Shown: in pieces, positions 1-12,800 of the stretch
Numbering within the stretch: the first letter of the stretch is position 1
Layout: each line of letters opens with the position of its first letter
DNA from: Phoronis ovalis
Taxonomy: Eukaryota; Phoronida; Phoronidae
Direction of reading: 5' to 3'
Assembly: GCA_028565635.1 (NCBI GenBank)
Contig: JAOXYB010007678.1
Location: 1-18,584, forward strand
Length of the DNA: 18,584 nt
Position numbers and translations under genes: made by a program
The notes under the pieces: generated by a model
Told to the model about the DNA's origin: nothing
The model's input: the letters and a program-made list of their open reading frames with translations, nothing else
Databases searched by the model: none

Positions 1-580
1 GAAATATGCAAATTGCTTACTTTATCAAAACAATTCGGCAGAAAACAATGTCTATAACAGCAGTTCACCACATGTAAAAAGTTGCAGCGTAAAACAACTT
101 AAATCTCAAAAATTTCACGTCACACAAAAATATGCAGCAACGAAGAATATATATACAGCTGCACTTTTAATGTTTTTAAAAATCATTGTCTACCATAAAG
201 TCTTTACTTTGGAATATGCTTGCAAGCATGAAAAGTCAATCTCAATACAGGTCGTGTACACAATTGTCAAAATTATCCATACAATCACTGCAATCTAAAA
301 AAATTCTGCAATGCAATGCAAAAAAATACATCATACAACTATTAGGTTGTCGTACAACCAATAGGTTTTCCTTTACAGCAGAGAAAGGCACAATGCAATT
401 CATATATAACATCTTACAGCATGCCATATCATTGCTCTTTTGCTCTGTAAACTTTCTTCCTGGTTCTATGTAACAGTTACATCTACAAAATTGTGGTGGT
501 TGTACTAACATGTACACATTTTAGTTGTGACTGTTAAATACCATCTGCTCCATTTCTAGTCCACAGTTAATTAATTTGGT
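1..580 (-). other. 3' UTR and downstream flank of the CFAP92-like gene
   Basis: This follows the stop codon on the minus strand. There is no canonical AATAAA (TTTATT on the + strand). The best poly(A) signal candidate is ATTAAA at 171-166, about 410 nt after the stop. A 6-bp hairpin with a 3-nt loop (GGTTGT-CGT-ACAACC) lies at 345-359. No gene is visible on either strand. Confidence 0.5.
166..171 (-). terminator. Candidate poly(A) signal ATTAAA
   Basis: Minus-strand ATTAAA, the commonest variant of AATAAA, is the only close match between the stop codon and the window edge apart from a weaker GATAAA at 21-26. The real cleavage site may lie beyond the window. Confidence 0.3.
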
Positions 581-848
581 TTAACTTGTTTCCACAACAG
601 TATTTGGCAGAACACTGTAAGATGTATTTTCATGATCTAAACTTTCTGTCATCATGGTTAAATTCCTGTTTCCAAATTCTGGTGCAGTAGCAGAACGATA
701 CATAATTGGAGCTTCCAAATTAGAGTCATCCATTATAGTGAAAAAATGACGATCGTCTGGGATGCGAAAATAATGATTATTGCGTTCATCTTCAGTCAAA
801 GGTATAATCAGCCTCTTTGAAACCCTGTCTCTTGGTTTATGATACAGA
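581..848 (-). CDS. CFAP92: CFAP92-like coding exon 25, terminal (residues 1434-1522 and stop)
   Basis: Coding part of the last exon, with acceptor TTTCTTTTAG and stop TAA at 583-581. It encodes DLYHKPRDRVSKRLIIPLTE, DERNNHYFRIPDDRHFFTIM and a polar C-terminus ending in NTVVETS. The acceptor completes a GAT codon with exon 24 (GYFD-LYHKPRDR). The open frame continues about 110 nt upstream of the acceptor, but that hydrophobic stretch is intron. Confidence 0.88.
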
Positions 849-3800
849 CTAAAAGAAAAGAGATAGAATTGATAGCGAGGTAACATAATTTGTAGAAATA
901 ACAAAGAACAACTTATTAAGATAATTATCGTAATAATGATAATTAAACGATCACACATGGGCTTGCTGCTTACTATACTTGCACTTTCTTTTAATGTTTA
1001 TCTAAATGCATAAACAGATAAACAACTACTCAAATATGCAGATGGTTTTAAGCTACTTAATCCAAAACAAAACATGATTTACCAATGACAGTTACTTACC
1101 TGTAGGATACGTAGCAGAACTAAATGTACATTCACACATACTACCCATTCACAGTTACTTTCTTATAGGATACTGGGCATAGCTAAATGCAGATTGATTT
1201 CATACCAATCAGAGTTACTTTTTGGAAGCATTGCTACATGTACATTCACACATACAACCCATTCACAGCTATTTTCTTGTAGAATACGTAGCAAAGCTAC
1301 ATGTACATAAAAGCACACATACAACCCATTCACAGACTAAATAATCATAGTGCATTTAATAAACATAGAATAACGTATAATAACATTAAATATATTCACG
1401 TATGTGTAGTTTAAACAATCTTATACAGTATATAGGTACAAATCATGCGAATCATGACTTTCTGGGAACCAGAATTGCTTAAATATTGATACATACAGCT
1501 AGTCTGCTATTTTAAACCTAGTAGTGTTGTTTTTCCTTATAACCAGCCAGTTAGAATAAAGAAAAGATAATACTGCTGTGATTGAAAAAAGAGAATGTTT
1601 TAAGGTATATAGTAGTAACTGAAAGCAAGCTATAAATTCACATCCGTACAGATAACTTAAGTACATATTACATCTTGACAATGCCTACAAAGTCATATTC
1701 TCAAGTTCATATAAACATACATCAGACATACAGTACAATACTCAGTGGTTCCATCAAGCACATTTACTTACAGTAAACAGAAAGCAATTAGCAACACTCG
1801 TACCAGGACAACTTACTCAAAGTATCCTTTGCTTGCATGACTGTAATTATATGGTTGAATTCTATTGCAATCCAGTAACCAGCTGCGTTCAGTAAAAGGA
1901 CCTGGCATGTATCCAACATTTTTTTCAATTTCTTCACCAGGCACTGCTGGCTGCAGGTCAACACCAGCTTCTCTTGCTAAAGTGTCCACTTTCGGATTTA
2001 ACACAACATTCAGAGGGGGGATTTCTTGCATTCCAGGATTACGTAAACTATGCTTCTTTGGTTTGTCTTTTAGTACTCCTTTTAATTTTGATAGTTGATT
2101 ACTTGATTTCATTCCAGATGCTATTAACTCAGTTCTAATACCAACTCGATGAGTTTTTATTTTTGGATCATCAACAGTCAATTTAGAACGCCATCTTTCT
2201 TCTTCTACATTCTTTGCGCAATCTTGCTCTTGCTTTAACTTGTAACCAGCTAAATGAATTGTAATTGGATAAGACATTCCAAAATCATCTAATGGCTTCC
2301 TGTACAGCTCTGCATCACCATCTCTTCTATCCCAAGGAAAGATTTCCCTTTCAGGTAACGTTGGTTCCAACTTATTTGCATACAAGATGTTTTCCTTCCA
2401 TGGCTAAAAGATAAGGCAAACAAGTCTTGTAAAATCAAATATAAATATCATAAAATTATTACAATACTCAGACAGTAAACTAGAAGAAAGCAAATGACTT
2501 CCTGCAAAAGATCACATGTCATGAAAATGTTAAATGCACATAATTTTTATTCTTACTTTAAAGTCAGAAATTGCTTATAAAATTCCTATATACTACACAT
2601 TTACTGAAAAATTCTAGAAGATACTAAACCTGATAAGTTGTTGAAAAGAATAATAGAATAAAATGTACACTTGAACTTACTGTTGTGAGCTCATCTATTT
2701 TGGCAGGATCAGGTCTCATAGAATGCTCATTGCATTGTCGTAGATTTTTCACCCCAGGGAACATCCAGCCTTTATTTGTCCTCCATGAATCACGCGACTT
2801 TTTCTCTTTATTTTTCTTCTCAGTTTTAATGTTCACTGGTATAAAAGTACCAGAATGATGGAATTCTTCAGCATAAGTGTATGTACTTGAAGGTTTCTGA
2901 ACAAAACAAATGTCTGAACTGTTTTAAAAACAAACATATTTGTAATGCTGCTAAGGACTGTTCCATTAAAAATTATTGAGGGTGGGGGAATGAAAATATA
3001 TTTATGGGATCATAGAGGTTAAAAAAGTTTCAAATACAGAGAGGGCGTGGGTTAGAAACATTTTTTAGTATTGGCAAGCTTATTTTTATTATCACAGGGG
3101 TGGAAATAGTTTGAATTACTAGAACAGAGTGAGGCAAAAATATTCAGATCCTTCCCTCAGATAGTTTTTAATGGAATAATCTTATAGAGATCACTGAATT
3201 ATACACTACATTTTAATCATTCAAAATGAAGCTTTGTATGATGACAGAGTGAATTTAACCTAATGTTTAAATTAAAAATATGATGAGGTCAAAAACTAAA
3301 TCCTTTAAGCAGGAATTGCTCTCAGCATATAGCATCTCATAATTTCAATTTGTAAATACAATGATACAGCTCTAATAAAAGGTCAAAAGTATAATTCCAT
3401 TTACCAACTGAAAGAGCAAGATGACATCAAATCTTTGAATTTCAAGTTTTAAAATTCTCAGTTCCATGGATGCCTAAAGTTAATAGTATTCAGTTTAGTT
3501 TATTATAATAATATGTAGTTTTGGTGAAAAACGCAAACCTGATTATTGACTTGTGTCCTTGCTAGTTCTTCCCTGACTTTGTCCACTGCCAGAGCAGTTG
3601 AATTTAATGTCTGTGAACTATAGTTATGTGCCAATTTTACATCAGCATGGACTGTCTGTGCTCTCTGCATTGTCTTGAAATTTCTATTGAAATCACTGTG
3701 GGCACTAACTACAGCCTGCAACCAAAATAACAAGTAACATCACATGTGTATCGAGCTAATAAATCTAACTATGATGTCTTACAATTAAGACTTTTGCGGT

Positions 3801-6800
3801 AATTTTTAGGAAAAATTACTAACAGGCCTACTACACAACTAGTGAACTAGGTTTATTATTTATAATATCAAAGCCTAAATAAACCAACCAACAAGACATA
3901 TGCACATATATTTGAAAAAAGTATTGACCATGCTACTAGCAAGTTTAAATAATTGACATAATAGTCAATAATCGTATTACAAATTAAAATCACCTCCTCT
4001 GTAAGGAAACCTTAAGTAACATAAGCTAAAACAAATGGTGCACATAATACTTACAATATTATCCTTTAAATAATTCTTTGATGGTGTTAGTCCAAATCTT
4101 TCTCGATCATAAATAAAACTTTCATATTCTTCATTATGATGATCTATAGGAGTCCAAACTCGGCTTGTTTGTGGTCGGGGTGCTTCTTTAGCTTCCTGCA
4201 TAGCAATTTCTTCTTTTATTTCCAAATCAGGAATATTTTCTTTCGGCTCCAATTCTAGAAGAAATAAAATCAGTATACAGTATTTCAACCTGAATTCTTG
4301 TGTTCAAAATAATGCAGTAATGAATGAACAATATATTGCTGCAGACTGCAATGAAACAGTTCAATCCCAAATTGTCAGTCTCAGTACTCGAACTGAAAAA
4401 ATATGGTCACAGTAATCTAAATGCTGTAACATACCTTCCAAGTCTTCAGCAGTGAGTGGCACGCCAAATTCTCTACTCAAAGACACAACCATTTCAGATG
4501 TTAAAAACAGATTGCTTCGGACAGCGTCTCTCAATTTGCTCATTTTCATTAACTATGAGAATAGAATTATTTTTTGAATTATATAGCAACCACAGAAATC
4601 CACATATTTAAATATCTGTTATAAACATTATTAATTGATGCCTATAGTCAATAAATATATGTATACTTGATATGTAGCATCTTTAATATTTTACTGTTTG
4701 TTTTAAAAATGTAACAATTAATTTAATTCATGTTTAACTGGCATTTGCAAATAATAACTTACATCATTCAGTTTAGCTAGAGCCTCAAAACATGGTTTTG
4801 GCACCATATCTCGAACATACAGTAAAGGCTGAGCAACAATACGCGACAGTGGTTCGTGAAGTTTGATCCGGGTGATGTCAACATCTAATGGGCCATAAAC
4901 ACGATGATGAAAGCTGAGATCAGAATTGTATAGCACCTCTATGTCTGGAATATATAACAAGCATGCACCTATACAGTTTAATACAGAAATCTATACCTTT
5001 GGGACAGGTAGTTATATTTGTGCTTAAAGTTAAATATAGTAACCAGTCGTAATTGTTTTTAGTAATGTGGACTTCAAAAAAAATGACACATCTCATTGAT
5101 AGGCACAGTAATAATAAAATTTTAATTTTAAAATCCAAAAGTAAATTACAATTTTTAACAGATTACATGAAAAATGTTTTCACTTTCTCATATTTTATAA
5201 AGTATGTCAATTTTATAAATAATATGAAATAATCAAATTCAAGATCTTTTAATTTGCATTAAAATTTTACCTCTATTCTCTGACTTAGGAAATGATTCCC
5301 ATAATTCAAGAACACCTTGATCACGCAATCCTTCCAGAACAAAAACATGATTGATTCCATCCAATATTTGGAATCCCGTTATAACATCTAGCTGGCGACT
5401 TCGTTGCTGTTCTCTAAAATATTATTCATAACTATATTCTTGTGTTTTTAATGTTATGGCAACAAGATTTTTAAATGTCACCCCAATGATCAAGCTAGCT
5501 AAAGTTAACCTTACATTCAAATCAAGTTGATTAAAAAAATGTTTCACAGAACTTTAAAAATGACTCCGCAATGTTTGAAAAAAATAATTTTACAACAAAG
5601 CTCAATGATAGTGGTACCAATGGAATAGGATAATTATTTTTTATAAAAATGATACTTTTTTATGTGCTTGACGGAAAAACGTTCCATAAGGCTTTTAAGT
5701 GACAAAATAAGAAAACAAGTATGCACCAATACAGTTTAATACAGAACTCTATACCTTTGGGACAGGTAGTTATTTGTGCTTAAATTTAAATATAGTAACC
5801 AGTCATAACTGCTTTTAGTAATGTGGACTTCAAAAAAATTGCACATGGTAAGCATGAATATGTGTTAGAAAGAATTATCCAGCATTCCATAATGTTCACC
5901 ACCATTGAACTGTGTTTCAATTCTCATGAAATTTGGTCCAGTATTTTTTTACCTGATAATTATGCTGCATTACAATTTAATTTCTGTCTTGTTTAATTAA
6001 TAGAGCCCATAATAGATGATATGGGACACAGCTCTTAATCCTTCAAATTTCTGACAAAAAAGATAAAACTGATACAGCCGGGAAAATAATGTAATGACAG
6101 TCTGGGAGTTGCATTTAAATTCAACTTGAGTTGTACTTACATGGAAAGTTTATAAGTTGACAATGCTGCATCTATGACATGCTGTGGTAGCAAATCTAAT
6201 TCCAGCGACTTGGCATTGATCCGCCAGATATTTCTCTGTAGGCGATGGAGGAATTGTGTATTCGTATAGTTGAAGATGAATACTATTTTTCCAAATGGGC
6301 ACTGAAAATATAGCTTTTACAATCAATAATTAAAGAGACCACACTGTTGACTTTATGTTGTAGGAACATTGCATTACGCTGAATACTAGATAATAAATGC
6401 ACAACATCATTTTAATAAATTATAAACATTTTGTTTAATATATAATTATTATTTTATATTTAGTTATTTTGTGACAAAGATTAGCACTTGAACTCTAAAA
6501 ACTCGCAAAACATAAAAATTAATGTAACATTTAATTCACAAAAAAAGCAGCAAGGACTGCTTTGTATCATGATACAGTACTATAGTAAAGTTACTATAAC
6601 ACACCATTGTACTGTCTCATAATTTACACACACGACTTACTTCAAATGTTGTTTCCAGCTGTGGTTTGGTAGCAACTTCTTCAGTAGTAACTAAAGGATG
6701 TGCTACCTCCACTTTAACCTTCAACATGGCACCTCTATCAACATAGTGTCCCACGGGCAATGGTGAATCCTCTGAAAATAATATAGATATCATCAACGTG

Positions 6801-9800
6801 AAGTTTTGTTACAATTTATGACAGTTTTTGAGGTCAAATGATAATCACAATTTCACAAAGGATACTGAACAACTTGGTTTATACTGTTTATTAAAAGATT
6901 CAGATTTGGACAAAATGTATGTTGACAAAATACAAATAATAACTAGTGTTACAATATACAACTTAGTTATTTGAATTTCAATTCAGCATTTATATAACCG
7001 CAAGTATTTCTTACAGATCTCAAGAATCAACGAAACTTGACATGATGACAGTTTCAAGTGTTGTAGGTTTACATAGAAAACTGTTACTACAGTATGAAAA
7101 AAGTCTTTCTATTAAGTCACTTTGTTGATTTGATGATTTAGAGATTTAACTATCATTGGAAAATAATTTAGTATCATCAATTACAAATCTGAAGTTTTCA
7201 GATATTACAGAGAGTTGTTTAAAATATTTGCAGTAATCAGTATGAGAAGTGAACAAAAGGTATATCACAGATTTTTAATGTATGAATCTAATACGATTAT
7301 TTACGCCATTTTCAGAATGTTCGCAATAATACAATAGTTAACAAAAAGTTATTATTCTACAATTAAAATTGCTTGTGGTATGTCAAATATAAACATATTA
7401 ATTTTCTATTTAATTTATTAATTTTATTGAATGAATAATGGGAACCTTTCTTTGAAATAAATTTTTGTTAAACTGACCTGGGCCGTCTACAACACCAGCT
7501 ACACCATATATTTGGCCATCTTTATTTTCATTCATTCCTAACATATCTGGAGGTGAACAGTTATGTATTGGCACATTCATATGAATGTATTTCTGACCCA
7601 GTAGTAAACCAGACATATCAACCTTTGCTATGCCATATGGATCCCATGGCTTAGGCTTGCCTTTCAAAGGATTGTGCACTGTTCGTTTAGCTAAAAAAAA
7701 GATCATGGAACACATGTAGTTCATGCAAGAACTAATAAACAGAATTAAATGTCAGTTTCTCAATTTACAAGAAATAAAAGCTTCCCGTCTGTCATCACTA
7801 CACCCTTAGATCATTGTTATCACAGTTATCACTAGTTACTCAAGGTATGAGAGTTCTTGACAATTTTATGAAGAACTGTAATTTAAACTGTACCTGACAC
7901 GGTTCCAACATTACTAATTTTTTCATCTTCCAAATCATCACCAAACAGCGATGGTGTCAGAGTCTTTTCTTTAACAATTTTTCGGTCTCTATCATGTACT
8001 TCAATTTCCAAAGGTGGACCATTTAAATATTCTCTAAGTTCAGAAGGTTCCATAATGCCTAGAAAACAACAAAAGATACTAAACAACAACAACAACAAAT
8101 ACAGTTTTAACAGATATTACATGTAAAGCGCTTGTTATTGTTAGTATATTACTTTTAACTTCTGTATTTATTTATTAATTTTGATATATCACCAATGACT
8201 GCATTATCCCCGTTTATCCCACATTTGATCCAGAAGAGTTCTTAGACTACATTTTTGGTCTAGCAGCATAGTACAGTTTTGGCACTGAACATATTTCTCA
8301 GTATACTGTTATAAAACCACAATTTTTTAAAAATCAGTTGTAATTAAGCAAAAATCAAGGAATGCAACTGATTAGACTTCACATGACATAAGACAATATC
8401 ATAATTTCTTCAATATATTAATCTTAGAATAATTAAATTGTCACTCTAAAAAGTCACTTAAGGGATGTTGCTTCACCACTTTAACATACATGTAGATATA
8501 TAAACAATTTTCTTTTCTTTTTTTATACCTACACATCAGCGGCTTTAAAAAACAATTCGCACTACCCATAAATAAATTTATTTACATATAGACATAAATA
8601 CCTAGAATAACGTTCAAATCTAGCAAACAACTTGAAGTGCAACTTACCTGCAAGAACAACACTGTAATCATCCCAGTATATATTTTTGGAATGATCTTTA
8701 TTTGTACTTTTATGGAGAGGCCGTTTGAAGAATTTGTACTGAACATGTACTGGATGACACCTAGAAATTAAAAATAAATGTTTATTACATTTTAAAACAG
8801 TAACCAAATAAAATTGTGACTAGACTCAATGCAATGCAGAGCCTAAAGGATTGTCAACTTCAGGTGCTGCCACATACAGAAGTATATAATTATGTAATGT
8901 ACATACTAAAATATGTCCTATGCATTTTAACCCTTTATAGATTAATAAAAAATATACATATAATTTACGCAGTATAAACTCTGTGTATGTCATTGTAAGT
9001 TACACAATTACAATCAAGTGAGATTGATTGAAAGATTTCTTGTCAAAAAAATAATTCTGTGAAGTACAGGTATAGGTAATTATATAAATTGTAATTGTTT
9101 CTATGCTGCAGTAAAGAATACATCAACCAATAGTGATAAAACAATGAGCCATAATTCAAAAACAACCCACTTTTCTGCAAGCTCTTCCAAAGATAGTGGT
9201 GTTTCTGGCATATTAGTCGCAGAGTGTACTTTGATTACAAGAGGGTTCAATTCCCGTGTCTGTTCCTCAGTCATCAACGGAGAATTCAGTTGAACACAGA
9301 CAAAACCGTCTTTCACTGAACGAGCTGATGTCTCTAGACGAGCAGTTATATTTTTATGACCTAAAATAAATAACATTATGATCACAAAAACATTTTAAGA
9401 AATATTTCAATTTTATTTGTAGTGAGTATGGTAACATTTATTATTTTCATATAGCTGGTTTAATTCTACACAAACGTTTTCCTTTTTCTTATACCCTTTA
9501 CCATTTTATTGCACATATATTTCAAGTTATTTACAATGAGTCATATAATTTTCCAAAAATAACTTTATAGCAATTCCAGTCAAAAAAATTAATATGCTTG
9601 CTGTTAAAGCATCATGCTTATTAGTGATTGAGACAGTTTTTTATGTCACTTTAAATTTTCAAGGTCATGAATAGGATCATGAGAAAGGAAGCTGCTCTTT
9701 TGATAGTTCCTTTATTTACTAATGCTGGAGTCAATTGGAAGTCCGGCCCCTGGCAACCCGAGGAATAGCGGGCATGTAACAATTTGGCCTTGCGGTAGTG

Positions 9801-12800
9801 TACATCCCTGAAAATGCCAGATATTACATTATGGTGATTGTATTTTCAATACAGATGGCATGGAATTATAAAATATATGTGAATAAAGAATATATAGCAA
9901 TGAAGAATATCCCTGGTACTACCTGTACTCAAGGACTATGGCAATCTCTGTGTAAACCCCTGTTAATTCCCCAGCTATCCCCTGCCCATCACTGGGTTCC
10001 CAAGGACCTGGCTTTCCACCGACTCCTACAAAACCATAAAAGTATAAAACCAAATTTAGTTGGAACACAAGTGTACTATAGTACAAACAAGCATACCAGC
10101 AAACAGAAGTGCCATTCTAACAGGTATTTGACATAATCCATTCTTTTTGATGTAATCGGCTTGTGCCTGGGCCGCTAACTCAGCTTTTCTACTCACTCTT
10201 TTGCTCAGGCTTGTACCAGGTATCTGAGGCAACATTGATGCAGTACCTAGAAAATTAGTAATAATTGATATTAAACAATAAAATGAAGTGAACATAGATT
10301 TGAAAAATGTGTTACATAATGGAAAATTCCATGTTTCCTAAAAACCAAGTAAAACTAAATATCAAGTAAAATGATTTGCATGATTCATTGTGATTTCTGA
10401 AATGTCCACCAGGTGGTCCTCAGTCAGTGAGATCCAAAAACTTGTGCAGGCTAAATGTGAACTAGTACTGAATGGAATAGTGTATGTATAACAAATAACA
10501 AAACATATACAAGGTACGACAGTCACATTTAAGTCATATAGAAAAACTAAATACATTTAACATCCAGAAGGAAGGCTTTATTTAATAAGCAGGCTGTATA
10601 TAGATCTAATTTTGTACCTGGAGTCTCCGAAGAAACAGGCATTTTTGGTAAAGGTGATCCTAGCTTAGAGTTTCTCCCATCTTTCATAGGTGAGGATCTT
10701 CCAGGCGTTCTGTTCCGCGCTGATGGTGGTATGTCTTCTTGAGGGGCTTGGACTCCTGCCAAATCTCCAAGTTTAGCATATGTTCTAAAAACATCAAAAC
10801 AAATATAATTAACATTGAGCTAAATACTAATTACTGAACTTTTTAGCTTTTTCACCATTTTGTACAAAAAAATTAATTTAGAAGTAACATGATTATTTCC
10901 TATTCTGTTCAGCAGCTACAAATTCATGAGCTACTACTAGATGGTGAGATACATTCCTTAGCTATCATGGGCTTGTTACTGGAAGAGAGTCTTTGATTTT
11001 GAGAATAAAAAACTTCAGCATAACAATAAAGGTCACACAACAGAACAATTAACAAAACTAACAACATAAGTACTTTATGGATCATAGTACATAATTTTTA
11101 TATAAATCTCCATCAGGCAAAATGATGCAACAAGTAAAAAAAATGGTCCAATACAAAGGTTGCATAATGTAACTGGTGTAATTTCTGCTGATTCTGAGAA
11201 ATGTACCATGTACATACAGTCAAGCAAATTTAACACTGACTGAGATTTATATATATATATATATATATATATATCCAATTGGGTGAAGACATTGTACCCA
11301 CGCAAAATAATGGCTCTTTTTACAAACAGCTTTAGTCATAATGCCATTAGTATGATCCACACATTCATAAAACTTATACAGATCATACACTTTGGAGCCA
11401 TCAGTCTTCATATTTTTCCTGTCAACATATTCAAATAGTAAGAAAATAATGCAAATCAGTGGCAAGACAAGTCACCAGCAGACAAAAGTCAAAATATGGC
11501 ATCTTTTCTGCATTGATGTTAAATAAAACAAGAGAAATATAATTGGCATAATATTTTACAGCCTGTGTACATATGATGTACGGATGACTATCTACTTGTG
11601 AGCTTACATCATGTACAGTAGGTTATTTGTTCACTTACATTATATATTCCTCTTTAGTAGCTCCAATGGTGACATTAGTTTTAACACTGACTAAACCATT
11701 GTTGCCTGCATCACCGCCTGCTTTTTCATCCTTCTTACTTCGTTCTTTTGTTTCTACCTTCAAAGCTACAGTTATAAATTGAACAAGCTGTTACTCATGC
11801 ATAGAAGTGACATTGTTGTAAAAAAACAAATGCATAAGAGTAAACTTTTACCAAGATGAGCTGATTAATCTGTTAAAATTTCCATACATTGTGTAACATC
11901 GAAAACTACTGGTCTACGCATGCTCTAAAAGAAAATAATGTAAAATACCTACCTGGTTTATATGATGGTTTCACCTGCATGTTAATACCACCCATGTTAG
12001 GTACTGGTCTGTCCAGGTAAGCCTTTTTGGGCTGTTGCTTGACAAAACTTTTGGATAGTTTCATAACTTGCGTCTTCACACCACTAACATCATCTGGGTC
12101 CTCACCTAGTAAAAAGTATTTATTATACATTAATGCATACAGCAACTTCAATCCATCAACCTTAGTTCATAATACAAAGCATGAAAATGATATAATGTGT
12201 GTGTATGTTATAATTTCGTATGTATGTATGATGCATTGAGTACGAATTATTACTAAAGTAAACTTAATGAACACTGTTATGAACATAACAAAAATTAATA
12301 ACTTAGATGTACCTTAATAAAACAAAAAAGATAAAATGTTCAAAATTGCACAATTTTGTTATTTAGTGCCAGGAATAATAAAGCAGTAACTTAAGTTGCT
12401 ATAACAATAATCCTGCAGGACTGAAAAGAAAAAGTAGAGGATATCTATTCAAGATGAGAAGTCAAACAAAATGATGTTGACCAAAGAACATGCAGTTTCG
12501 TGCTCATGTACCTAAACTGATGAAAATGAAGACCGTACAATTATAGTATTGCCTAATAAAAACGGTACTAAAATACCGAGTAGAAAATTTCAGCCAAAGA
12601 GTAGAAAGTATGACTACCATAGAGTGAGCTGAGTGCAGAATAATGCAGGGGAAGAGGCTACATAAATTAAACAATTAATGTTGAACTACAGTATATTACA
12701 CTATATTCATGTTAAATATGTACTGCTAAAAGTAGAAAAATAAAACTCCAGAAAGCAAAACACAAGTTAACCGTAACTATTCAAGCAAAAATAGCTCATT

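Noticed and set aside
186-517. Overlapping open frames on both strands in the 3' flank
   Set aside because: Both are short, overlap each other antisense, and show low-complexity, non-protein-like composition; the region is better read as 3' UTR.
1865-2098. 77-codon + strand frame
   Set aside because: Antisense shadow of exon 24, the longest coding exon.
9798-10136. 112-codon + strand open frame
   Set aside because: It runs into exon 11 of the minus-strand gene as an antisense shadow, has no domain, and its composition looks like translated intron.
11247-11301. Tyr-Ile repeat at the end of the exon 9 frame
   Set aside because: It is the (AT)n microsatellite read as protein beyond the exon 9 donor; splicing at GC|GTGGGT keeps exon 10 open instead.
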